From Burkholderiaceae bacterium (GTDB lineage: Bacteria > Pseudomonadota > Gammaproteobacteria > Burkholderiales > Burkholderiaceae_F): a stretch of 6,629 nt of DNA. The stretch's first letter is position 1; every line of letters starts with the position of its first letter. The stretch is taken from NCBI GenBank assembly GCA_013813185.1, contig JACCSD010000164.1, positions 1 through 6,629 on the forward strand, written 5' to 3'. A program made the translations under genes and the position numbers. Positions 1 to 5,701 of the stretch are shown piece by piece. The notes below the pieces were generated by a model, which saw nothing but the letters and a program-made list of their open reading frames with translations, was not told the DNA's origin and made no database searches.

Positions 1-719
1 GCGACGATGAAACCGGCGCGCAGGTGATCGCGCTGCTCGAACACGAAGGCATCGACGTGTCTGCGCTGCGGCGGTTGAGCGGCTATCGAACCAAGATCGC
101 GACGATCTTGATCGATGCACGCGGCGAGCGGCTCGTCGTGTCGGCGCAGCCGCAGGGCTATCCACCTGACGCCTCATGGCTGCCGGTCGAGCGCGTGGCC
201 GAAGCTGACTCGGTGCTGGCCGATACGCGCTGGCCGGCCGGCGCGCAACGGCTATTCGATGCGGCTGCGGCTTACGGAAAGCCCAGCGTGTTTGATGGCG
301 ATGCGGGTGACCCGCTGCAGGTTCGCACCACTGCGCGGTTGGCGACGCATCCATTTTTTTCGCAGACAATGCTGGCGAGCTTCGAGCTGGGCGAACCGCA
401 GCGCGCACTGCCGCAGTTATTCAGTGGGCGCAATGTCGTTTGCGGTGTCACCCTCGGCGCGGCGGGCGTGATGTGGTTCGACGGCCGACGCATCCACGGC
501 GCGCCATCGTGGCGAGTCAATGCAGTCGATACGCTGGCAGCGGGCGATACGTGGCACGGCGCGTTGGCGCTGGCGTTGGCGGAGCGCCGCGATCTGCCGT
601 TGGCGGTCGAATTCGCGAGCGCGGTCGCGGCATTGAAGTGCGCGCGCTTCGGCGGCCGGGCCGGCATACCCAGGCGCGACGAATTCGAGCGCTGGTGGGC
701 CGAGACGCGACGGACGTAA
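1..719 (+). CDS. PfkB-family carbohydrate kinase, 3' part (sulfofructose-kinase-like)
   Basis: The reading frame is open from base 3 and ends with TAA at 717-719. The 5' end is cut by the window edge; the first visible residues (DDETGAQVIALLEHEGID) match the conserved G-D-x-x-G segment that lies about 60-70 residues into PfkB/ribokinase proteins, so roughly that much is missing. The GTG at 24 is an internal codon, not a start. Near the C-terminus DTLAAGDTWHGA fits the second PfkB signature, with the catalytic-base Asp at 546-548; the usual GAGD anion hole reads AAGD here. The stretches VLADTRW, VFDGD, and ASAVAALKCARFGGRAGIP resemble E. coli YihV, the sulfofructose kinase, as I remember it. 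The family transfers phosphate from ATP to a sugar or nucleoside hydroxyl in the cytoplasm. The family call is firm; the substrate is not, because no sulfoglycolysis neighbours are visible. The gene converges on the TRAP permease gene, 8 bases away. Confidence 0.92.
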   Translation, partial: DDETGAQVIALLEHEGIDVSALRRLSGYRTKIATILIDARGERLVVSAQPQGYPPDASWLPVERVAEADSVLADTRWPAGAQRLFDAAAAYGKPSVFDGDAGDPLQVRTTARLATHPFFSQTMLASFELGEPQRALPQLFSGRNVVCGVTLGAAGVMWFDGRRIHGAPSWRVNAVDTLAAGDTWHGALALALAERRDLPLAVEFASAVAALKCARFGGRAGIPRRDEFERWWAETRRT

Positions 720-727
720 CGGGCGCG

Positions 728-2764
728 CTATGCGGGCGCCGCGGGCCGCGGACCCCGCCGCAGCAGCTGCATCGCAAGCACGACAATGATGCAGCCGAAG
801 CCGACCAGATCGGGGGTCGTGCCCGGCAGCACGATCGCGAAGCCCGCGACGATCAGCAGGCAACGCTCGATGATGTTCAGTTTCTTCAATGCCCACCCCT
901 GAAAGCCGGCGCCGATTGCTCCAATGCTGAGGGCTGCCGAAAACGTCACCCACGCGATCGAAGTCCAGTCTGCTGTAGCCAGATTCTTCAGCGAGCCCGT
1001 GAGCAGCAGCCCCTGGCCGGCTGGTTCGAGCACGAACATGAACGGCAACAAAAACGCCGGCACCGTGTACTTCCAGGATTGCAGCGTGGTCTTGTACGGA
1101 TCGCCGCCGGTAATCGCCGCGGCGGCGAACGGCGACAGCGCCGTGGGCGGCGAGACCTCGGACAGAACCGCGTAGTAAAAGATAAACATGTGCGCCGCGA
1201 AGTCGGGCACGCCGAGCTTGATCAGCGCCGGCGCCGCGATCACCGCGCAGATGATGTACGACGCGGTGACCGGCACCGCCAGGCCGACGATCCACACGAC
1301 CAGGCCGGTGAAAAACGTGGTCAGCAGCAGCGAGCCGCCGGCGTACGAAATCACGATGCTGCTGAACTTCAGTCCCAGCCCGGTCAGCGTCACCACGCCG
1401 ACAATAATCCCGGCACCGGCGCAAGTGGCGGCGACGTTGACGACGCCGGTCGAGCCACCTGCCAGCGCCTTCGTCAAGCCGGAGTTATAGAGCCCGCTGA
1501 CGAACGGCACTCGGCCGCGCAGCAGGTCGTACGGAATCAACGAAGTGTCGGATCGCAGCAAGCTGGTCGCAAGCGCCACCGCCGTCGCATAGAACACCGA
1601 CAGCACCGGCGAGTAGCCCATCAGCATGAAGAAAACGATCGATATCAGCGACAGAAAATGAAACCAGTACTTCTTCGTCAGGTTCCCCACCGAATCGACC
1701 TTGGCGAAGGTGGTGGCGTTGATGCCGAACTTGCGCACGTCGATCTCGACCATCAGCAGCAGCGCCAGATAAAACAGCAGGGTCGGAATGACCGCCATCA
1801 GCAACACGTCCAGATAGGAGATCTTCAGGAACTCCGCAATCAGGAAGGCCGCGGCGCCGAGCACCGGCGGCGAGATAATCGCGCCCAACCCTCCGGCCGC
1901 GAGCAACCCGCCCGCTGCGTTTTTTTCGTAGCCGGCCTTGGCGAGCATCGGGTACGCGGCCGAGCCGATCGTCACCGTCGTCGCCACGCCAGAGCCCGAC
2001 GGCCCGCCGAGCAGGAACGACGACAGCACGACGGTGCGGCCCGCGCCGGTCGGCTTGCCGCCCATGGCCGAGAACGAAAAATCGATGAAGAACTTGCCGG
2101 CGCCCGAATACTGCAAAAACGCGCCGAAAATCGTGAACAGGATGATCAGCGACGACGAAACATCGACTGCGACGCCGTAGATTCCCTCCAAGGTCATGTA
2201 CATGTGGCCGATCAGGCGGCCGACGCCGTACCCCCGATGCGTCCACGGCGGCGGCAGCTCGGGGCCGAACAGCGCGTACGCGATGAAGGCCGTACACACG
2301 GCCGGCATGATCCAGCCGGTCGTGCGCCGCATCGCTTCGAGCACCAGCACGATCAGCGCGATTCCCCACGCAATGTCCCACGGGTTCGGCGACGTGTTGC
2401 GATCGAAAAAGTCGTCGCCGCCCTGAATCAGGTAGACCACCACGCCGATCGAAGCCATCACCAGCAGCCAGTCCCAGGCCATGATGCGATGGCGAAAGCG
2501 CCTGGCGATCGGAAACACCAGAAAACACAGCGAAAGAATCATCGCCACGTGCAGCGGGCGCAGCCGCTGCGTCGGCACGATGGCATACGCGGTGTACAGG
2601 TGAAAAAGCGAAATCCCCACCGCGACCAGCGTGACGAACACGCCGAGCCAGCCGGCGAGCCGGTTGGCGTGTCCTTCTTCCTCCTCGATGAACTCCTCGG
2701 CGCGGTGCAGCGCCTCGTCGCTGATTTCAGCGTCAGGCTGCAACCGCGCTTGCTCGGAGCTCAA
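728..2764 (-). CDS. TRAP transporter permease, fused 4TM/12TM type
   Basis: The 678-residue product is the membrane part of a tripartite ATP-independent periplasmic transporter, in which the small (DctQ-like) and large (DctM-like) subunits are fused as is usual for TAXI-type systems. It would use an ion gradient to import a substrate handed over by the binding protein encoded just upstream. After an acidic cytoplasmic N-terminus (EEFIEEEEGH, about residues 24-32) come hydrophobic segments near 36-56, 72-87, 97-113 and 130-165. The large-subunit core follows, with GGPSGSGVATTVTIGS (253-268), GGLGAIISPPVLGAAAF (291-307) and EVSPPTALSPFAAAA (536-550), all hallmark DctM-type motifs. The start is a TTG at 2764-2762, 12 bases after the binding-protein stop. 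An in-frame stop lies just upstream and the first Met is at residue 75, inside the membrane domain, so TTG is the best choice; no strong Shine-Dalgarno site is seen. Substrate unknown. Confidence 0.96.
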   Translation of the reverse strand: MSSEQARLQPDAEISDEALHRAEEFIEEEEGHANRLAGWLGVFVTLVAVGISLFHLYTAYAIVPTQRLRPLHVAMILSLCFLVFPIARRFRHRIMAWDWLLVMASIGVVVYLIQGGDDFFDRNTSPNPWDIAWGIALIVLVLEAMRRTTGWIMPAVCTAFIAYALFGPELPPPWTHRGYGVGRLIGHMYMTLEGIYGVAVDVSSSLIILFTIFGAFLQYSGAGKFFIDFSFSAMGGKPTGAGRTVVLSSFLLGGPSGSGVATTVTIGSAAYPMLAKAGYEKNAAGGLLAAGGLGAIISPPVLGAAAFLIAEFLKISYLDVLLMAVIPTLLFYLALLLMVEIDVRKFGINATTFAKVDSVGNLTKKYWFHFLSLISIVFFMLMGYSPVLSVFYATAVALATSLLRSDTSLIPYDLLRGRVPFVSGLYNSGLTKALAGGSTGVVNVAATCAGAGIIVGVVTLTGLGLKFSSIVISYAGGSLLLTTFFTGLVVWIVGLAVPVTASYIICAVIAAPALIKLGVPDFAAHMFIFYYAVLSEVSPPTALSPFAAAAITGGDPYKTTLQSWKYTVPAFLLPFMFVLEPAGQGLLLTGSLKNLATADWTSIAWVTFSAALSIGAIGAGFQGWALKKLNIIERCLLIVAGFAIVLPGTTPDLVGFGCIIVVLAMQLLRRGPRPAAPA

Positions 2765-2776
2765 GGTGTGCAGCCG

Positions 2777-3733
2777 CTAGTTAAGCTTGACGCCTTTTTC
2801 GCTGAAGTACTTCGCGGCACCCGGGTGGAACGGGATCGGGCTGGCGGCGGCCTTCTGGTTTTCGAGCTTGAAGCTGGCAGCTTCCTTGTGAACGTTGATC
2901 AGATCCTGCCGCTTGTCGAAAATGGTCTTGACGATGTTGTAGGCCGTCTTCTCTTCCATGTTCTCGTGTGCAACCAGGATGTTCATCACGGTGGCCTGCT
3001 TGTTGTCGGACGCCATGCCGCGGTAGGTTTCCTTCGGAATCGAGTCCTGCACGTACAGATCGCCCCACTTCTTGTTCATCGCGGGCACGAGCTCGGCATG
3101 ATCGATCAGCTTGACGGTGGTGCCCGGCGTGTTCGCAAGGTCGGTCACCGCCGCGGTCGGCAGCCCGCCGACCCAGAAGAACGCGTCGATCTTCTTGTCC
3201 TTCATCGCGTTGACCGATTCCGAAACGCCCAGCCGCTCGCGCGTCATGTCCTTGTCGCGGTCGAGGCCGGCGGCTTCGATCACGCGAAACGCCATCACTT
3301 CGGTCGCGCTGCCCGGCGAGCCTGTCGACACGCGCTTGCCCTTCAGGTCGCCGATCTTGTTGACCCCCGTACCCTCGACCGACACCACGTGCATGCGGTT
3401 CGGATACAGGATCATTAGTGTTCTCAGCGGCACCTTGTTGCCCTTGAATTTTTCCTCGCCCTTGTATGCGTCGAGCGCCGCATCGGTCATCGACAGCCCG
3501 ATATACGGTTTGCCGCTGCCGATCAGCTTCAGGTTGTCGACCGAGCCACCGGTGACCTCGGCCGTCGCCTGCATGCCGGGCACATGTTTGGACAGTATGT
3601 CGGCAATGCCGCCACCCATCGGGTAGTAAACCCCGCCGGTGCCGCCGGTACCGATTGAAATGTTCTGTGCTGCGACGGATGCGGCAAAGCATCCGAAAAT
3701 GGCCGCAAACGCGGCTGCCAGGGTCCGTTTCAT
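2777..3733 (-). CDS. TAXI-family TRAP transporter solute-binding protein
   Basis: This 318-residue periplasmic protein captures the substrate for the TRAP permease encoded 12 bases downstream in the same operon. Residues 1-22 form a Sec signal peptide (MKRTLAAAFA, a hydrophobic stretch, then SVAA), with likely cleavage after VAA and a mature start at QNISIGTGG. The TAXI signature follows: SIGTGGTGGVYYPMGGGIAD (26-45), EVTGGSVDNLKLI (59-71), and VSTGSPGSATEVMAFR (135-150). FFWVGGLPTAAVTDLA (185-200) and the tail PIPFHPGAAKYFSEKGV (299-315) are also typical. Length matches the family. The ATG at 3733 was chosen over the GTG at 3796 because it is preceded by a strong AGGAG site, begins the signal peptide exactly, and lies downstream of the predicted promoter, which the longer version would overlap. 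The bound substrate cannot be read from the sequence; characterised TAXI proteins are few. Confidence 0.97.
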   Translation of the reverse strand: MKRTLAAAFAAIFGCFAASVAAQNISIGTGGTGGVYYPMGGGIADILSKHVPGMQATAEVTGGSVDNLKLIGSGKPYIGLSMTDAALDAYKGEEKFKGNKVPLRTLMILYPNRMHVVSVEGTGVNKIGDLKGKRVSTGSPGSATEVMAFRVIEAAGLDRDKDMTRERLGVSESVNAMKDKKIDAFFWVGGLPTAAVTDLANTPGTTVKLIDHAELVPAMNKKWGDLYVQDSIPKETYRGMASDNKQATVMNILVAHENMEEKTAYNIVKTIFDKRQDLINVHKEAASFKLENQKAAASPIPFHPGAAKYFSEKGVKLN

Positions 3734-3738
3734 GATGT

Positions 3739-3743
3739 CTCCT
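3739..3743 (-). promoter_or_regulatory. Ribosome-binding site of the TAXI binding-protein gene
   Basis: On the minus strand the sequence AGAGGAGACATC leads directly into the ATG at 3733. The AGGAG core sits five bases before the start codon. It decides the start of the binding protein in favour of the signal-peptide Met. Confidence 0.85.
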
Positions 3744-3769
3744 CTTATTAAGTGATAAAGCGCTGGGGC

Positions 3770-3798
3770 ATCATAGCCATGCCTCGTCCGGCTCACAA
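3770..3798 (-). promoter_or_regulatory. Predicted sigma70 promoter of the TAXI-TRAP operon
   Basis: Read on the minus strand, a -35 element TTGTGA (3798-3793, four of six consensus bases) is followed by a 17-base spacer and a -10 element TATGAT (3775-3770, five of six). Transcription would start near 3763, giving a leader of about 30 bases that contains the AGGAG site. Position, spacing and strand all fit the binding-protein gene. It is predicted by eye only. Confidence 0.65.
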
Positions 3799-4083
3799 TG
3801 AAGCGCTAACCCGGATGCGAAGCAACCGCTGACCGGGCCGGCACCAGCCGATCAGGCCTGATCTCGCTCAGCAAACTCGCGCCGACCAAAGCCATGTCGT
3901 GACACGTCGGTGCGCGGTGGATGCCGCCGTCGATCATCACATTCATCGAACCTACGATCGTTGATGAGCGCAGCCATCGCAACGCACGCGCTTCGTGCGA
4001 TGTGAGATTGGCTATGGCGGCTTCGATAACGGCACCAAAGTATATGCTGCCGCCCCAACTATCGCCGTTCAAGAATTGACCCG
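3799..4083. other. Divergent intergenic region, no recognised gene
   Basis: This stretch separates the leftward TAXI-TRAP promoter from the rightward CoA-transferase gene. It has a perfect 14-base palindrome at 3850-3863, described separately, and a small hairpin-capable repeat (CGCACG, five bases, CGTGCG) at 3983-3999 without a T-tract. A weak plus-strand promoter candidate is GTGAGA (4002-4007), 17 bases, GATAAC (4025-4030), each four of six to consensus. It would give a leader of about 47 bases for the CoA transferase. A 103-codon minus-strand frame at 4117-3806 crosses most of the region but has no recognisable domain and overlaps the start of the CoA transferase; I do not call it a gene. 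Confidence 0.5.
3850..3863. repeat. Perfect 14-base palindrome, possible operator
   Basis: GATCAGGCCTGATC reads the same on both strands. It lies about 52 bases upstream of the -35 element of the TAXI-TRAP promoter, in the control region shared by two divergent transcription units. That location suits a dimeric regulator, but no regulator gene is visible and no second copy was noticed. It may be chance in GC-rich DNA. Confidence 0.35.
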
Positions 4084-5289
4084 ATGAACAGTTCGCAGCC
4101 GTCGGCGCCGCAGCCACTACGCAGCCTGCGCGTCGTCGAGTTCACGCACATGGTGATGGGGCCGACCTGCGGCATGGTGCTAGCCGACATGGGCGCGGAA
4201 GTGATCAAGGTCGAACCGATCGACGGCGACCGTACCCGCGTCCTGCTTGGCGCCGGCGCTGGTTTCTTTCCGATGTTCAATCGCAACAAGAAGAGCATCG
4301 CGATCGACTTGCGCAAGAGCGCGGGTGCCGAAACGGCGCGCGATCTCGCAGCCAGCGCAGATGTCGTGCTCGAAAACTTCAAGCCGAACACGATGCACAA
4401 GTACGGGCTCGACTACTCCACGCTGTCGAAGGTCAATCCACGCGTGATCTACGTCGGCCACAAGGGGTTTCTGCCCGGACCGTACGAGCATCGAACCGCG
4501 CTCGACGAAGTCGTGCAGATGATGGGCGGCCTTGCTTATATGACCGGCCGGCCGGGTGATCCGCTGCGCGCCGGCACCAGCGTCAACGACATCATGGGCG
4601 GAATGTTCGGCGCGATCGGAACATTGGGCGCACTGATTCAGCGCGGCATCACCGGCGCCGGCATGGAAGTGCAATCGGCGCTGTTCGAGAACAACGTGTT
4701 CCTGATGGGCCAGCACATGCTGCAGTACGCCGTCACCGGCAAGCACCCGGCGCCGATGCCGGCGCGCGTCAGCCCGTGGGCGATCTACGACGTGTTCACC
4801 GTCAAAAATGGCGAGCAGATTTTTTTGGCCGCGGTCAGCGATGCGCAGTGGACAACGTTCTGCGATGCGCTTGGTTACACGGATCTAAAGGCCGATCCGA
4901 CATTGATGACCAACAACGAGCGCGTGCAGCAGCGTCCGACGTTGCTGAAGACGATCAACGAGCGTCTTGCGCTTCACACCGCCGACGAGCTGGCGACACT
5001 GTTCGAAAAAGTCGGACTGCCGTTCGCGCCGATCCGCAAGCCCGAAGACCTGTACGAAGATCCGCACCTGAAAGCGACCGGTGGCTTGGCTGATATCACG
5101 CTACCGGACGGCGAGCGTGCCGGGCAGACAGTAAAAACCACGCTGTTCCCCATCACAATGCAGGGCCAGCGGCTCGGCGTGCGGATGAGTCCACCGAAGT
5201 TGGGCGAACACACGCGCGAGCTGCTCGACGGCATCGGCTACTCGCAGGAAAAAATCGACACGCTGCTGGCGCAGGCAGCGATCGCCTAG
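4084..5289 (+). CDS. CaiB/BaiF (family III) CoA transferase
   Basis: The 401-residue product has the length and motifs of family III CoA transferases, cytoplasmic interlocked dimers that move CoA between carboxylic acids. In order: LRVVEFTHMVMGPTCGMVLA (15-34), MGAEVIKVEP (36-45), NRNKKSIAIDLR (66-77), VVLENFKPNTMHKYGLDY (94-111), and GPYEHRTALDEVVQMMGGL (132-150). In that last stretch Asp141 occupies the catalytic aspartate position that forms the acyl anhydride and glutamyl/aspartyl-CoA intermediates. The C-terminal part (GLPFAPIRKPEDLYEDPHL, then MSPPKLGEHTRELL) is also standard. The loop before GPY reads GHKGFLP rather than the more common S-x-SGFG, a variant I associate with a Burkholderiales subgroup. 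The ATG at 4084 is the only sensible start, although the upstream Shine-Dalgarno match is poor. The gene is divergent from the TAXI-TRAP operon, which may import its acid substrate. The donor and acceptor acids are unknown. Confidence 0.96.
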   Translation: MNSSQPSAPQPLRSLRVVEFTHMVMGPTCGMVLADMGAEVIKVEPIDGDRTRVLLGAGAGFFPMFNRNKKSIAIDLRKSAGAETARDLAASADVVLENFKPNTMHKYGLDYSTLSKVNPRVIYVGHKGFLPGPYEHRTALDEVVQMMGGLAYMTGRPGDPLRAGTSVNDIMGGMFGAIGTLGALIQRGITGAGMEVQSALFENNVFLMGQHMLQYAVTGKHPAPMPARVSPWAIYDVFTVKNGEQIFLAAVSDAQWTTFCDALGYTDLKADPTLMTNNERVQQRPTLLKTINERLALHTADELATLFEKVGLPFAPIRKPEDLYEDPHLKATGGLADITLPDGERAGQTVKTTLFPITMQGQRLGVRMSPPKLGEHTRELLDGIGYSQEKIDTLLAQAAIA

Positions 5290-5297
5290 TTGCAACC

Positions 5298-5303
5298 AGG
5301 AGA
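5298..5303 (+). promoter_or_regulatory. Strong ribosome-binding site before a truncated leader ORF
   Basis: AGGAGA lies five bases before the ATG at 5309 and nine bases after the CoA-transferase stop codon. It is the best Shine-Dalgarno match on the plus strand of this window, yet it now serves only a 38-codon frame. This suggests that a full-length, co-transcribed gene once followed. Confidence 0.6.
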
Positions 5304-5308
5304 CAGAC

Positions 5309-5425
5309 ATGACAACGAACACGTATCGCGCAGCGAAGCGGCGGACGCTGATCGCCCTGAGCGCATTAGGTGGGAACAGCGACGCTTTGGGCACACATCG
5401 CGCTGGGCCAAACAACACTTTCTAG
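5309..5425 (+). pseudogene. Truncated start of a Bug/TctC-like periplasmic binding protein gene
   Basis: The 38-codon frame begins MTTNTYRAAKRRTLIALSAL, a charged n-region with two arginines followed by a hydrophobic core. This is the usual look of signal peptides of Bug (tripartite tricarboxylate receptor, TctC-like) proteins in Burkholderiales, which are about 320-330 residues long. After roughly codon 20 the sequence loses this character (GGNSDALGTHRAG) and it stops at TAG 5423-5425, with no cleavage site and no mature protein. The strong ribosome site and position right after a CaiB/BaiF gene fit, since Bug genes are common neighbours of CoA transferases. I infer the 5' remnant of a deleted binding-protein gene. 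A real small secreted peptide is an alternative. The leader likeness is by eye and the stretch is short. Confidence 0.45.
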
Positions 5426-5638
5426 GCGAAACTCAGTGCAAGTGCTTCGTGCAGCCTGTCGTTGTCTTTCCCGGCTGGTACGTCGCACCGTTCGATATGA
5501 AAGGCGTCGGCGTATGGGTACTCGAACCCAACGGCCTGGACGGCTTTATCGAGCGAAACCTCTCTCTTTGGACCGGACCAAGCGAAAGCGATGGCGTCAG
5601 CGCTGTCCAGCTACATACGAAATCAAAGCGCGCTTTGA
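5390..5638 (+). pseudogene. C-terminal remnant of a NERD-domain (nuclease-related) gene, frameshifted
   Basis: The frame through 5455 reads VQPVVVFPGWYV and then GVWVLEPNGLDGFIER. This is the pattern I know from the end of NERD-domain proteins, where a Val/Pro-rich strand with FPGW is followed by a VWVLNPKAL-like strand and a helix. At about 5551-5560 the homology moves to the next frame, which continues GPDQAKAMASALSSYIRNQS and stops at TGA 5636-5638. A final L-S-x-YIR helix is typical of the family end. One extra base or a two-base loss near 5555 would explain the shift. The N-terminal domain, with the conserved acidic and Gln/Lys nuclease residues, is absent, and upstream sequence instead belongs to the truncated leader. 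I read this as a dead 3' fragment left by a deletion. The left boundary is approximate. It is assigned from memory of the family, not by a search. Confidence 0.55.
5623..5638. repeat. Perfect 16-base palindrome overlapping a consensus -35 hexamer
   Basis: TCAAAGCGCGCTTTGA is perfectly self-complementary and ends on the TGA stop of the NERD remnant, 63 bases before the TPR gene. The hexamer TTGACA, identical to the sigma70 -35 consensus, overlaps its right arm at 5635-5640. No good -10 element is found 15-19 bases further on, so a promoter is not called. There is no T-tract, so it is not an obvious terminator. The remaining 63 bases up to the TPR start hold nothing else I recognise. Confidence 0.35.
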
Positions 5639-5701
5639 CAGTGCGCATGCATGGTGGCGTGCTTTGCTGACCGCGATTGCGACCTTGCCAGATCACTCAC
5701 G

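Noticed and set aside
1918..1928. A slippery heptamer A AAA AAC in the permease (minus strand), in the correct phase for -1 frameshifting.
   Set aside because: The permease is full length in the zero frame, the shifted frame has no domain, and programmed shifting is not known for this family; likely a chance Glu-Lys-Asn codon run.
440..3418. A 992-codon open frame on the plus strand, antisense to the whole permease and most of the binding protein.
   Set aside because: Its product is low-complexity, rich in Arg, Gln, His and Asp, with no domain; it mirrors the codon bias of the well-recognised minus-strand genes in GC-rich DNA. It also starts inside the kinase gene in another frame.
3734..3796. 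A 21-residue N-terminal extension of the binding protein from the GTG at 3796.
   Set aside because: It would place residues before a perfect signal peptide and overlap the predicted promoter, while the ATG at 3733 has a strong AGGAG site.
3983..3999. Hairpin CGCACG-cgctt-CGTGCG in the intergenic region as a terminator.
   Set aside because: No T-tract follows on either strand and neither neighbouring gene ends here; both start away from it.
3806..4117. A 103-codon minus-strand frame across the divergent intergenic region.
   Set aside because: No recognisable motif, it overlaps the start of the CoA transferase and has no clear ribosome site. It could only be rescued by conservation in relatives.
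5290..5670. Open frame continuing from the CoA-transferase stop codon for 126 codons, suggesting readthrough into a longer protein.
   Set aside because: The CoA transferase already has its full normal length and C-terminus; the following frame is a different gene's remnant that happens to share the phase and is itself frameshifted.
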